Source: Hyphomicrobiales bacterium (GTDB lineage Bacteria; Pseudomonadota; Alphaproteobacteria; Rhizobiales; Rhizobiaceae). From it: 55,680 bases of DNA. The stretch spans positions 1 through 55,680 of the forward strand of contig JAPLOZ010000008.1 of the NCBI GenBank assembly GCA_026400435.1, given 5' to 3'. The notes beneath the pieces are model-generated. The model saw nothing but the letters and a program-made list of their open reading frames with translations. It searched no databases and was not told the origin of the DNA. Shown one piece after another: positions 8,613-17,438 of the stretch. A program made the position numbers and the translations under genes. The stretch's first letter is position 1, and each line of letters starts with the position of its first letter.

Positions 8613-10087
8613 AAAGACGCAGCCGCAAGGTCAAGATACTCGCCACGATAGGTCCTGCCTCCTCTTCCCAGGAGATGCTGAAGAAGCTGTTCGAGGCCGG
8701 CGCGGATGTCTTTCGCATCAACATGAGCCATACCGACCATGAACTGATGCGCACGCTGGTCGGCCGCATCCGCGCCGTCGAGGAGGCCGTCGGTCGCCCC
8801 ATCGGTATCCTTGCCGACCTGCAGGGCCCGAAACTGCGCGTCGGGAAGTTCGCCAACGGCAAGGAAATGCTGCAGCGGGGCCAGACATTCACCCTGGACG
8901 ACAATGAGGAGCCCGGTACGGCGACCCGCGTCTACCTCCCGCATCCCGAAATCCTGCGTTCGGTGGAACCGGGGCATCGCCTGCTGATCGACGACGGCAA
9001 GCTTGAACTGAGGGCGGTGACCTGCGACGGCAAGTCCATTGTCTGCACCGTGGTTTCTGGTACGTCGATTTCCGACAAGAAAGGCGTCAGCCTGCCCGAC
9101 ACCGACCTGCCGGTCGGCGCGCTCACCAACAAGGACCGCGCCGATCTCGATGCGGTCCTCGAGACAGGCGTCGACTGGGTGGCGCTGTCGTTCGTGCAGC
9201 GTCCCGAGGACCTCGTGGAAGCGCGCAAGATCGCACGCGGCCGCGCCCTTATCATGTCGAAGATCGAGAAGCCGCAGGCGGTCACCCGACTGGCGGAGAT
9301 CATCGAACTTTCAGATGCGTTGATGGTTGCGCGCGGCGACCTTGGCGTCGAGATGCCGCTCGAGGCGGTCCCAGGCATCCAGAAGCAGATCACGCGCGCC
9401 GCGCGGCGCGCCGGAAAGCCCGTCGTCGTGGCGACGCAGATGCTGGAATCGATGATCACGGCCCCGGTGCCGACGCGCGCCGAGGTATCGGACGTGTCGA
9501 TCGCCGTTTTCGAGGGCGCCGATGCGATCATGCTGTCGGCGGAATCGGCGGCAGGCGCATATCCGGTCGAGGCAGTCGCCATGATGGACCGGATCGCAAC
9601 CAAGGTTGAGACCGACCCGACCTATCCCGGCATCATCAACGCCCAACGCTCGGAACCCGAGGCTACCGGCGCAGACGCCATCTCTTTCGCGGCGCGCGAA
9701 ATCGCCGAGACGCTGAAGCTGTCGGCGATCGTCACCTACACGGCTTCCGGCACGACCGGCCTGCGCGCAGCGCGTGAGCGGCCGCAGGTGCCGATCATTG
9801 CACTGTCGCCAATCCTCAACACTGCCCGCCGGCTGTCGCTGGTCTGGGGCACGCATTGCGTGGTCTCGCCCGACGCCAGCGACCTTGACGACATGGTCGA
9901 CAGGGCCTGCCGCATAGCCCAGGAAGAGCATTTCGGCGGCAAGGGCGACCGCATCATCATTACGGCCGGTGTACCGCTGCGAACGCCCGGCTCCACCAAC
10001 ATGTTGCGCATCGCCTATATCGGGCAGGAAGAAAACGCGACCGATCCGGAGCGCGGACGCATCACCCCCCGGAAGGCGCCTCGGTAG
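8609..10087 (+). CDS. pyk: pyruvate kinase
   Basis: Glycolytic enzyme converting phosphoenolpyruvate and ADP to pyruvate and ATP. The translation is 492 aa. Features include the N-terminal KILATIGPAS block, the catalytic Lys loop (IMSKIEKPQAV), the metal-binding segment MVARGDLGVEMPLEAVPGIQK, and the signature ATQMLESMI. The C-terminal effector domain starts near residue 355. It starts inside an ATGA overlap with the DUF1036 gene. Its 3' end overlaps the convergent alpha/beta hydrolase by 26 bases, and no separate terminator is visible. Confidence 0.97.
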   Translation: MKRRSRKVKILATIGPASSSQEMLKKLFEAGADVFRINMSHTDHELMRTLVGRIRAVEEAVGRPIGILADLQGPKLRVGKFANGKEMLQRGQTFTLDDNEEPGTATRVYLPHPEILRSVEPGHRLLIDDGKLELRAVTCDGKSIVCTVVSGTSISDKKGVSLPDTDLPVGALTNKDRADLDAVLETGVDWVALSFVQRPEDLVEARKIARGRALIMSKIEKPQAVTRLAEIIELSDALMVARGDLGVEMPLEAVPGIQKQITRAARRAGKPVVVATQMLESMITAPVPTRAEVSDVSIAVFEGADAIMLSAESAAGAYPVEAVAMMDRIATKVETDPTYPGIINAQRSEPEATGADAISFAAREIAETLKLSAIVTYTASGTTGLRAARERPQVPIIALSPILNTARRLSLVWGTHCVVSPDASDLDDMVDRACRIAQEEHFGGKGDRIIITAGVPLRTPGSTNMLRIAYIGQEENATDPERGRITPRKAPR

Positions 10088-11114
10088 GCGCGCATATGCC
10101 GGCGCCGTTGCGGTCGCCGGCAATCCGGCCCTCAACCTGTCTTGCAAGCGCCTGGAGATCGCGCGGCGCGCCGCCGAACTTCTCGATCGCCGCAACGACC
10201 AGGTCCGCTGCGATCCAGTCGGGCTTGTGACCGAGATTGCGGACCCATACGAGTTCGGCGCCTGGAATATCGCGTGCGAGGCCCAGCGAGTGGATTTCCT
10301 CATAGACCACGGTATCGGCGTCGCCCGAGATCACGATGGTCGGCGCCGCAATGTCCCCGTAGCGCGGTGCGTTGGCTAGCGCGAAGCGATAGAGGCCGTC
10401 GACGTCGCGCGCATTGGCGCGGAACGCGCCGGGGCGCAGCACGAGCGGAATCTGCGCACGCCTGAGATAGGCATCCGGCACATCGTTCGGCGCGAAAACA
10501 CAAACTGTCGCCGACGTCAGTCTGGTCGCTCCGGCGGGACTTGCGAGCGTCTCGGAAAACAGCCAGCCGAACACCGGGACCACCGTGAGGTGATAGTACC
10601 AGGACGTCTTGCCGCCGGGCCAGGGATGGGTAGCCGGAGACAGGAACAACAGACCTTCGGTCCGCTCGGGATAGGCCAGGGCAAATGCGGCCGCGACGGA
10701 GCCGCCGAAGGAATGGCCAACGATGATTGCCCGTTCGATGCCAAGCCTGTCCATGAGACCGGCGATCAGCGACGCCTGCGCGGCCTGCTCTTCATGACCC
10801 ATCCCCCGGCCTGACCAGCCGTGACCCGGACGGTCGAGGAAGAGCATCTCGGCCCGGCCTTCGAGCAGGGGCCGCAGCGGCACCATCTGGTCGTTGAGAT
10901 TGGCGCTGGCGCCGTGCACGAAAACGATCGGAGGCATGGTGGGCTCCGGCGGTCCCGGCACATGGACGTAGTGAAGCCTGACGCCATCGACTTCGGCGAA
11001 GCTGCCGACGGCCGGGTTGTCGCGCTCGATGAACCAGACGTTCAGGCGCGTGGCGGCGACAAGTAGAAGCACCAGCCCGACCAGCAGCATGAGCACGATT
11101 GAAAGGAAATGCAT
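10062..11114 (-). CDS. alpha/beta-fold hydrolase
   Basis: Serine hydrolase of unknown substrate, 350 aa. An N-terminal hydrophobic helix (FLSIVLMLLVGLVLLLVAATRL) suggests membrane anchoring with the catalytic domain outside the cytoplasm. The fold is shown by the oxyanion region FVHGASAN, the nucleophile elbow GHSFGGS, the acid in VISGDADTVV and the catalytic histidine in NLGHKPDWIA. ATG 11114 is preferred to an in-frame TTG at 11168 that would overlap the upstream TPR gene. It lies 34 bases after that TPR gene and probably shares its transcript. Confidence 0.85.
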   Translation of the reverse strand: MHFLSIVLMLLVGLVLLLVAATRLNVWFIERDNPAVGSFAEVDGVRLHYVHVPGPPEPTMPPIVFVHGASANLNDQMVPLRPLLEGRAEMLFLDRPGHGWSGRGMGHEEQAAQASLIAGLMDRLGIERAIIVGHSFGGSVAAAFALAYPERTEGLLFLSPATHPWPGGKTSWYYHLTVVPVFGWLFSETLASPAGATRLTSATVCVFAPNDVPDAYLRRAQIPLVLRPGAFRANARDVDGLYRFALANAPRYGDIAAPTIVISGDADTVVYEEIHSLGLARDIPGAELVWVRNLGHKPDWIAADLVVAAIEKFGGAPRDLQALARQVEGRIAGDRNGAGICAPTEAPSGG

Positions 11115-11148
11115 CGATGGGTTGAGACTTCTGCGCCGGGCGGGGTTG

Positions 11149-11796
11149 TCAGATGCCTTCGCCGGCAAGGTCTTCGGAGAGCGTGGCGACCTCGGCCTGG
11201 GCGCTGCGCATCATCGGATAGATTTCCAGCACGCGTTGCCAGGCCTGCAGCGCCAGCTCCTTGCGTCCGGTATTGTTCAAGATCTGGGCCATGCCCGCCA
11301 GCGCGCCGAAATGGCGCGGCTCAAGTTCGAGCGCATGATTTATGTCTGCCATCGACTTGGCGTAGTTCTCCATCAGGAAATGCACTGTAGCGCGCCTGTT
11401 CCAGCCCTCCGCATAGCTCGGGCGCATGGTCACGACCTGATCGAGGAAATCGAGCGCAACGTCGAATTTCTTTGTTTCTATCGCGGTTTTCGACCAACCC
11501 ATCATCAGATCGATGGAGGCGCTGCCGGAATTGCCCCAGGCTTCCCAGATGCGCCCGGCGATGCGCTCGGCGGCCGCTTCGTTGCGCTCCCGCTTCAGTT
11601 GCGAGAAAAGCGCGTCGATCCGATTTTCCTGGAGGACGCCCGCGGCATCCTTATCCGGCAGGGCGACCGCAGCCGCCGACGGGCCTTCCGAAAGCGCATC
11701 CGGTGGCAAGGACAGGGGATCGGGTTCAGCCGCCAGGGCCGCTCCGAGAACGACGCTCGCAAGCGCAACGCCGCAAAGGGCAGATACAAACCGCAT
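11149..11796 (-). CDS. exported TPR-repeat protein
   Basis: Predicted periplasmic protein of 215 aa. A signal peptide ends at about ALAA|EPDP. The rest is helical and includes tetratricopeptide repeats between roughly residues 95 and 200 (AIETKKFDVALDFLDQVV; AEGWNRRATVHFLMENYAKS; HFGALAGMAQILNNTGRKEL). These repeats usually hold partner proteins, but no partner can be named. ATG 11796 is chosen as the start of the signal peptide. The alpha/beta hydrolase gene follows closely on the same strand. Confidence 0.75.
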   Translation of the reverse strand: MRFVSALCGVALASVVLGAALAAEPDPLSLPPDALSEGPSAAAVALPDKDAAGVLQENRIDALFSQLKRERNEAAAERIAGRIWEAWGNSGSASIDLMMGWSKTAIETKKFDVALDFLDQVVTMRPSYAEGWNRRATVHFLMENYAKSMADINHALELEPRHFGALAGMAQILNNTGRKELALQAWQRVLEIYPMMRSAQAEVATLSEDLAGEGI

Positions 11797-11880
11797 ATAC
11801 GGGAATCTAGGCCCGCGCCCTAAAAGGTCAAAGTGAAATTTTCGTGCGACCGCGCCTCGCGGCAAGCGGTCGGCCGTCCA

Positions 11881-12006
11881 TCAACCCTGGCGCGCCTTGA
11901 AACGCGGCGCGGTCTTGTTGATGAGGTACACGCGACCCTTGCGGCGAACCAGCTGGTTGTCGCGATGGCGGCCCTTCAGGGCCTTGAGGGAATTCTTGAT
12001 CTTCAT
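11881..12006 (-). CDS. rpmJ: 50S ribosomal protein L36, zinc-free form
   Basis: Small ribosomal protein of 41 aa ([17 protein letters not shown]... ending RFKARQG). It is the longer form that lacks all four zinc-binding Cys/His residues of the classical 37-38-aa L36, as is usual in alphaproteobacteria. No cysteine is present. The start at 12006 has only a weak ribosome-binding site (GGCAAG), but the leader upstream has notable secondary structure, which may control translation. Confidence 0.95.
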   Translation of the reverse strand: MKIKNSLKALKGRHRDNQLVRRKGRVYLINKTAPRFKARQG

Positions 12007-12044
12007 TGTTCTTGCCTGTCGAATGGCCCACGCGGGCCGAACAT

Positions 12045-12068
12045 AAAAAGCGCGCCCCATGAGCGCGC
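12045..12068 (-). terminator. terminator-like hairpin between purK and rpmJ
   Basis: On the minus strand GCGCGC, a seven-base loop, GCGCGC and then TTTTT form an intrinsic-terminator signature. It is placed to end purEK transcription. However, the best promoter for rpmJ lies upstream of it, so it may act as an attenuator of rpmJ instead. Confidence 0.65.
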
Positions 12069-12085
12069 CGGAATTTGTGACAGGC

Positions 12086-12114
12086 TCATAAACGAGGACC
12101 CGAGCCGCTGTCAA
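12086..12114 (-). promoter_or_regulatory. probable sigma70 promoter for rpmJ
   Basis: Read on the minus strand, a perfect TTGACA (12114-12109) is followed after 17 bases by TTATGA (12091-12086). The predicted transcript would begin near 12079 and run into rpmJ about 73 bases later, passing through two hairpins. Confidence 0.55.
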
Positions 12115-12158
12115 CCGCGCATTGCCGCACTTGAAGGCCGCGCGGCTGCGGCCAGTAC

Positions 12159-13262
12159 TCAAGTCGGGACAGTCGGACGCGCAGGCCGGATGCGCGTGAA
12201 ATGTCCCATCTTGCGGCCCGGTCGCGCTTCAGCCTTGCCGTAGAGGTGAAGCACAAGATCCGGTTCGGCGAGCAGCCTCGGCGCTCGCTCCACGTCATTG
12301 CCGATGAGATTCTCCATCACGCAATCGCAATGGCGCCCGGTACCGCCGAGTGGCAGGCCCGTGATCGCCCTGATATGCTGCTCGAACTGCGAGACGGCGC
12401 AGGCGGCCTCGGTCCAGTGACCTGAGTTATGGACGCGCGGCGCGATTTCGTTGACCAGAAGCGCGCCGTCGGCAAGCACGAAGAACTCGACGCCTATCAC
12501 GCCGACATAGTCGAGGGCCTCGAGGATGGCGAAGGCGCTGCGGCAGGCGATCTCGGCGACGCCTGGTGGGACGGCAGCGGGTACCGTGGAGGTATGGAGG
12601 ATGCCGTCGCGGTGGACGTTCTCGGTGGGATCGTAGGCGGCGAGGCCGCCGTCGCGTCCTCGCGCTGCGATCACGGAGATCTCGCTCACGAAGCCGACGA
12701 GCGACTCAAGAATCATCGGCACGCCGCCCATGGCGGCGAACACGCCGGCGACGTCACCCTGGAAATTGCGAAACAGGCGCTGGCCTTTGCCATCATATCC
12801 CATACGGCAGGTCTTGAGCACGCCGCTGCCGCCGAATTCGGAAAGCGCCGATGCCAGGTCCTTGTCGCTGTCCACAGGAAGGAATTCGGCTGTGGAAACA
12901 CCGATGCCGTTCAGAAATCGCTTTTCCGCAAGGCGGTCCTGGCTGACCTCAAGCGCTTTGGGTGGCGGAAAGACAGGCACGTCAAGGGCGAGTCGACCGG
13001 CCGCGGCCACCGGAACATTCTCGAACTCGTAGGTCACGACGTCGGCTTGGCCCGAAAGTTCGGCAAGTGCTGCCGGATCGTCGTAGGAGGCGACAATCTG
13101 ATGGTTTGCGACCTGTGCGGCAGGGCAGTCCGATTGCGGCTCAAGGATAACGGTCCGGTAGCCAAGACGGGCCGCGGCGATCGCCAGCATGCGTCCGAGC
13201 TGGCCGCCACCGATGATGCCTATCGCTGCGCCGGGACGAAGTGGGCCGGGCGCCTCCGTCAT
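12159..13262 (-). CDS. purK: 5-(carboxyamino)imidazole ribonucleotide synthase PurK
   Basis: ATP-grasp enzyme of purine synthesis that carboxylates AIR with bicarbonate and ATP to N5-CAIR. The 367-aa protein has the N-terminal [21 protein letters not shown] nucleotide-fold motif. The ATP-grasp segment follows ([17 protein letters not shown], then [15 protein letters not shown]), and the metal-binding motif is [26 protein letters not shown]. It overlaps the purE stop by four bases (ATGA), so the pair is translationally coupled and works in sequence. Confidence 0.97.
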   Translation of the reverse strand: MTEAPGPLRPGAAIGIIGGGQLGRMLAIAAARLGYRTVILEPQSDCPAAQVANHQIVASYDDPAALAELSGQADVVTYEFENVPVAAAGRLALDVPVFPPPKALEVSQDRLAEKRFLNGIGVSTAEFLPVDSDKDLASALSEFGGSGVLKTCRMGYDGKGQRLFRNFQGDVAGVFAAMGGVPMILESLVGFVSEISVIAARGRDGGLAAYDPTENVHRDGILHTSTVPAAVPPGVAEIACRSAFAILEALDYVGVIGVEFFVLADGALLVNEIAPRVHNSGHWTEAACAVSQFEQHIRAITGLPLGGTGRHCDCVMENLIGNDVERAPRLLAEPDLVLHLYGKAEARPGRKMGHFTRIRPARPTVPT

Positions 13263-13756
13263 GGCGTATCGGAAGGTTCGTTTGCGACCTTCGCCGTCTG
13301 GGCGGCGCGGAAGGAATCGAGGCGCCGGGCCAGAGCGGCGTCCGAGAGTGCAAGCACCGCCGCCGCCAGCAGGGCAGCGTTGATTGCCCCGGCGCGACCG
13401 ATTGCGAGTGTGCCAACAGGAATGCCCGCCGGCATCTGCACGATCGAAAACAGCGAATCCTGCCCGGAAAGCGCCTTCGATTCGACCGGGACGCCGAACA
13501 CCGGCAGCGGCGTCAGCGCGGCCGTCATCCCCGGCAGATGAGCGGCGCCGCCGGCTCCCGCGATAACGATCCGGTACCCGGCCGCCTTGGCGCCTTTGGC
13601 GAACTCGTAGAGCCGGTCGGGCGTGCGGTGGGCCGACACGATCTTCCTGTCGTGGCCGATGCCAAGCGCGGCCAGCGTCTCCGCGGCGTGGCGCATGGTC
13701 GCCCAGTCTGACTGGCTGCCCATGATAATGGCGACATCGGCGCGCTTGGTGTTCAA
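13259..13756 (-). CDS. purE: N5-CAIR mutase PurE
   Basis: Class I PurE that shifts the carboxylate of N5-CAIR to form CAIR in purine synthesis. It is 165 aa. Active-site motifs are IIMGSQSDW near the N-terminus, SAHRTPDR around residue 45 and [11 protein letters not shown] around residue 77. No ATG lies before the conserved region. A TTG at 13756 is chosen because GGGGGAT stands about 8 bases upstream; a second TTG at 13774 has no such site. Downstream purK completes the two-step carboxylation. Confidence 0.93.
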   Translation of the reverse strand: MNTKRADVAIIMGSQSDWATMRHAAETLAALGIGHDRKIVSAHRTPDRLYEFAKGAKAAGYRIVIAGAGGAAHLPGMTAALTPLPVFGVPVESKALSGQDSLFSIVQMPAGIPVGTLAIGRAGAINAALLAAAVLALSDAALARRLDSFRAAQTAKVANEPSDTP

Positions 13757-13839
13757 CGGAAAATCCCCCGGCAATGGTCGGGCATTAGTTCAAATCGGCC
13801 GGCGTCGCAAGAATGGCTCGGCCCGGCACGCGACGCGAA

Positions 13840-14043
13840 TCAGGCAATGATATCCGGTATGATCCGGTCTTCGAGCGCCTGCATCCTGTCCTTGATGGCC
13901 AGCTTCTTTTTTTTCATGCGCTGGATCTGAAGCGGGTCGCACGCTGTGGCGATCATGGCGTTGATCGCAGCGTCGAAGTCGTTGTGTTCCTGCTTCAGCT
14001 TGGCGAATTCCAGACGAATTTCAGTCTGTTCCTGGTCCGACAT
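13840..14043 (-). CDS. YdcH-like DUF465 protein
   Basis: A 67-aa coiled-coil protein of DUF465. Charged heptad-like sequence runs throughout (LEFAKLKQEHNDFDAAINAMI; IQRMKKKKLAIKDRMQALEDRI), including the family's basic KKKKLAIKD segment. Function is unknown. It is divergent from a second DUF465 gene 260 bases away, and 84 bases separate it from purE on the same strand. Confidence 0.85.
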   Translation of the reverse strand: MSDQEQTEIRLEFAKLKQEHNDFDAAINAMIATACDPLQIQRMKKKKLAIKDRMQALEDRIIPDIIA

Positions 14044-14303
14044 GGCTACCGTTTGCAGGTTTCTGGCGCGAAAAAGCGCGGATGCGGCGGGGTCCGGAAG
14101 CGAAACCCACCGGCCGCGCAGCCTTTATCACATTTCAGTCAACCAGGAAATGGCGCCTCGTTTTCAATCGATTTTTAGTTTGCTGGCATTCGACATCGGC
14201 GGCGTGTGGTGGCAAAATGTCATCGTGCCGTCACAGACGGAGCCAGCGGTGGATGCCGCCTGTACGGTTGCGATCGAGGAAACCATGAAAGGGAGAACCA
14301 ATC

Positions 14304-14480
14304 ATGTCTCTTGCCAACCATCTTGAAGAGCTGCAGCGAAAGCACGGCGATATCGAACGCGAACTGGACGAAGCGATGCTTCATCCTTCCGTCGACGATC
14401 TCGAAATCGCCACTCTCAAGCGGCGCAAGCTGGCACTCAAGGACGAGATTGAAAAGTTGAAGGTTCCGACCAGGCACTGA
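14304..14480 (+). CDS. YdcH-like DUF465 protein, second copy
   Basis: A 58-aa DUF465 protein that begins MSLANHLEELQRKHGDIERE and contains LKRRKLALKDEIEKL, the same basic motif as the neighbouring divergent copy. It is too short to be found by length alone. It is supported by an AAAGGGAGAA ribosome-binding site and by clear family similarity. It probably forms a helical hairpin or oligomer; function is unknown. Confidence 0.85.
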   Translation: MSLANHLEELQRKHGDIERELDEAMLHPSVDDLEIATLKRRKLALKDEIEKLKVPTRH

Positions 14481-14643
14481 CCCGTCACAGCGCAGTTCCG
14501 GCCAGGCGACAGGCGGCTGCTTCGAAGTCGCCGCAATAGGGTTGGCCGGTTCCAGCCGCGGGAGATTCCGCGATCATACTCAGCCGGTTGCTCCGTGCTG
14601 GGCATTATACGTTTTTTCTAACCTGATCTTCCTGAGCCGGACT

Positions 14644-15372
14644 TCAGTCGAACGCGCAGGGCCAGTTCGGCCCTGCAGTGAGTCCGGCCGGCAACTTCGT
14701 TTCACCGTTGCCGCAGGCCATGTCGACTTGCCACTGGGCGAGGCCCGTCGCGGTGGACAGGTCGACCCCCTCGATCCTGGTCAGAAAGAAGAACGACCCC
14801 GCGAAGTCGAGGGGGGCGCTGAATTTGGCCTTTGAGAAATCGGCCCGTGCCAGATTGGCCAGTGCAAACTTTGCCCCGGATATGTCCGCATCGGTAAAAT
14901 CGGCGCGGCCGAGTTCTGCCTTCGTGAAGTCGACATTGTCGAGCTTAGCGCCGGTAAAGTTCGATCGCTGCATCTCGGCGCTGGCGAAAGTTGCGCCGCT
15001 GGCCATGATCTCGCTGAAATTGGTCCGGTATGCTTCGATGCGATCGAATTTCGCGCCGTCTGCTTTTGAACGCGCCAGCGAGGCCCGGACAAGCGTCGCC
15101 TTCTCGAAATTGGCAGCAAGCAGGTTGCTGTCGCGCAGATCGGTCGACGCGAAGTTTGTTTCCACGAGCGTGGCGCCGCTGAGATCGCTGCCGCTCATGA
15201 TGATGATTTTCTTGTCGCAGCCGGTCCAGTCGACGCCGGGTCCTGCCGACGCCGAGCAATCAGCTGCCGAGGCGACGCCGGGCGCGAGTGCCGAGAATGC
15301 GGCGATCAGGGTTGCCGCAAGGCTCGCTTTCGCAAGCAGGGAAATCGGATTCGCGACCACCATCGACCTCAT
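14644..15372 (-). CDS. exported pentapeptide-repeat protein
   Basis: Predicted periplasmic protein of 242 aa. The signal peptide ends near GVASA|ADCS. From about residue 60 to 185, A(D/N)(L/F)XX-type repeats recur (SDLSGATLVETNFASTDLRD; TNFSEIMASGATFASAEM; VDFTKAELGRADFTDADISG). They predict a right-handed quadrilateral beta-helix. Four cysteines near the two ends of the mature protein may be paired. Cytoplasmic relatives such as Qnr mimic DNA, but the export signal argues against that role here. ATG 15372 places the signal sequence correctly. Confidence 0.82.
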   Translation of the reverse strand: MRSMVVANPISLLAKASLAATLIAAFSALAPGVASAADCSASAGPGVDWTGCDKKIIIMSGSDLSGATLVETNFASTDLRDSNLLAANFEKATLVRASLARSKADGAKFDRIEAYRTNFSEIMASGATFASAEMQRSNFTGAKLDNVDFTKAELGRADFTDADISGAKFALANLARADFSKAKFSAPLDFAGSFFFLTRIEGVDLSTATGLAQWQVDMACGNGETKLPAGLTAGPNWPCAFD

Positions 15373-15486
15373 CAAACCTATGTTTTCCAAGCTTGCCGGC
15401 AGGCATGATATCAACTCGTCCCGCCGCCGTCATCTCACCATATCGTTCGGCGTAAGGCAGAGTTAAGGCAGCCCGCCACGATCCCG

Positions 15487-15750
15487 TCAGGCATCCCAGA
15501 ACTGATCGAGCCAGACGTTGAGCTTCATGAAGCCTCCGGCCGAAATGGAGTAGAGGCGCCGCGTACCGACGGCCGCAACGTCGACAAGCCCGGCATCGAG
15601 CAGTATCTTGAGGTGTTGCGATACCGCTGGCCGCGACACCGGCAGGCCGGCCGCAAGTTCTCCAACGGTCCGTGGGCCCCTGCGAAGCTCCTCCAGCAGG
15701 TGGCGGCGGTTGGGATCGGCTATCGCCAGAAAGGCATCGGCGAAGGTCAT
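15487..15750 (-). CDS. ArsR-family transcriptional regulator
   Basis: Winged-helix repressor of 87 aa. The family core is complete: DAFLAIADPNRRHLLEELRRGPRTVGELAAGLPVSRPAVSQHLKILLDAGLVDV, with the recognition helix at about residues 39-51, and then the RRLYSI wing. No cysteine pair for metal sensing is present, so it is unlikely to sense arsenic or zinc in the classical way. The MFS transporter gene lies 65 bases upstream on the same strand and is a possible target. Confidence 0.88.
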   Translation of the reverse strand: MTFADAFLAIADPNRRHLLEELRRGPRTVGELAAGLPVSRPAVSQHLKILLDAGLVDVAAVGTRRLYSISAGGFMKLNVWLDQFWDA

Positions 15751-15815
15751 GGCCTTTTGTGCTGCAGAACGCCAGCGATCTCAACCGCCTTGCGACGGTT
15801 GCGGTGTCGCAGGCG

Positions 15816-17069
15816 CTACTGCGTGGCCTGTTGAGGCGTTCGCGGATCGAGACGGGCGGCTTCGGGCGTCGCTCCACGCTCCGCGGGCATCGTCTTGAAT
15901 GCCTCGCGATCCTCGACCGGGACGGGCGCGCGGCGGCGGATGCGCAGGATCGTGTAGCCGACCAGCAGGAAATGGGCGAACGCTGTCGCGAGGAACAGGC
16001 TTTCGGGGCGCATCGATCCCATCAGCGTCGCGCCGATCACCGGACCGATCATCGTGCCGAAGCCGTAGAGCAGCAGCAGTCCGCCGGACACCTTGACGAA
16101 TTCCTCCGGCTTGGCGTGGTCGTTGGCGTGTGCGACGGCCAGCGAATAGAGCGTGTAGGCGAAGGCGCCGTAGGCGGCGGTCAGTGCGATCACGAAGGCG
16201 GCCGAGCGTGGCGCGACGATGAAGATAAGCAGGCCGACGATGGCGCAGGCGAGTGCGGCCCCTGCCAGCACGTAGCGGCGGTCGGTCTTGTCCGAAAGCC
16301 TGCCGACCGGCATCTGAAGCGCCGCCCCTGCGACGACGACAAGGCTCATCATCAGAGCGATCTCGGCAGTCGAGATGCCGATGCGCGCGCCATACACCGC
16401 GCCAAGCGTTCCCCATGCGCCGTTTGCGATGCCGATCAGCAGGCACGCGCCCGCCGAGACGGGCGAGTTGGCGTAGAGACCCCGCAGATCCAGTGAAACA
16501 TCCTGCAGCGGTTTGGGATGTGCTGCCGTCGAGACGGCCGTCGGCAACAGCGACAGGCAGAAGAAGATGCCGGTGACCATGAACAGCGAAGCCGAACCGA
16601 CGTCGCCGGCGGCGACGATCATCTGGCCGGCCATGATCGAGGCATAGGTGACCATCATGTAGAGGCCGAAGACCGTACCCCGGTTCTCGTTGCTGGCGCG
16701 CTCGTTGAGCCAGCTCTCTATGATCATGAAGGCTCCAGCCATGGTGAAGCCCGTACAGGCGCGCAACAGGATCCAGAAGAATTCATCGATCAGCAGACCG
16801 GTGAGGAGAGCCACGATCGCACCGCACGCCGCGAATGCTCCGAACGCCCGCACATGCCCGGCGCGGCGCACGATGCGCGGCGCCAAGATGCAGCCGGTGA
16901 CGAAGCCGCCGGCCCATGCGGTGCCCATCAGACCGAGCGATGCGGTGGAAAAGCCTTCCATCTGGCCGCGCAGCGGCAACAGCAGACCATGCAGGCCGGA
17001 GGCTGCAAGCAGGAACGCTGTGCCGCGCAGCAGCGAAAAGACCGGTCGGTAGGCAGCGAAGTTCAGCAT
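15816..17069 (-). CDS. MFS transporter
   Basis: Twelve-helix major facilitator, 417 aa, similar to the YcaD/sugar-efflux-like group. Diagnostic segments are the loop after helix 2 (APRIVRRAGHVRAFGAFAA), a helix 4-5 region with RACTGFTMAGAFMIIESWLNERASNENRGTVFGLY, and the mid-protein repeat PVGRLSDKTDRRYVLAGAAL. The C-terminus is hydrophilic. Substrate cannot be named. An ArsR-family gene follows on the same strand. Confidence 0.85.
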   Translation of the reverse strand: MLNFAAYRPVFSLLRGTAFLLAASGLHGLLLPLRGQMEGFSTASLGLMGTAWAGGFVTGCILAPRIVRRAGHVRAFGAFAACGAIVALLTGLLIDEFFWILLRACTGFTMAGAFMIIESWLNERASNENRGTVFGLYMMVTYASIMAGQMIVAAGDVGSASLFMVTGIFFCLSLLPTAVSTAAHPKPLQDVSLDLRGLYANSPVSAGACLLIGIANGAWGTLGAVYGARIGISTAEIALMMSLVVVAGAALQMPVGRLSDKTDRRYVLAGAALACAIVGLLIFIVAPRSAAFVIALTAAYGAFAYTLYSLAVAHANDHAKPEEFVKVSGGLLLLYGFGTMIGPVIGATLMGSMRPESLFLATAFAHFLLVGYTILRIRRRAPVPVEDREAFKTMPAERGATPEAARLDPRTPQQATQ

Positions 17070-17147
17070 GCAGGTCGCGACCCAGAATCCAATGTTTCAC
17101 CTGGCGATTTTACGTAGATTGCGACATCAGTACGACATTCCTGCCAA

Positions 17148-17342
17148 TCAGGAGCGGCGAAACAGCGCCTCGGCCGCCGACTTTGTGACGCTCTTCGTGC
17201 CGAGTTCGGCTTCAAGCCTCTCGACCTCGCCACGCAACAAGGCGATGCGCTCGTTGAGTTCGCCTACCGAAAGCAGCGAAATGTCCTGGCCGATCTCGTG
17301 CAGCTTCGGCTTCTTCTTGGCCTCGTCGTCGAACAGCGCCAT
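17148..17342 (-). CDS. DUF1192 family protein
   Basis: A 64-aa protein of the alphaproteobacterial DUF1192 family. It begins MALFDDEAKKKPKLHEIGQD and has a central predicted coiled coil (VGELNERIALLRGEVERLEAELG). ATG 17342 starts the conserved region; an upstream in-frame start adds an unconserved leader that runs into the divergent promoter region of the quinone oxidoreductase gene. Function is unknown. Confidence 0.8.
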   Translation of the reverse strand: MALFDDEAKKKPKLHEIGQDISLLSVGELNERIALLRGEVERLEAELGTKSVTKSAAEALFRRS

Positions 17343-17438
17343 CCCGACCTCCACTTTGCATGGCCCTCGCCAGACAATACATAGTCGACACGCAAGCACC
17401 AGACAGAAGCGCCGGACGGCGTTTTGGAGGAGAGGCCA

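Noticed and set aside
14590..14620. T6 run after a weak hairpin downstream of the second DUF465 gene
   Set aside because: The preceding stem is too weak and too far from the gene end to call a terminator.
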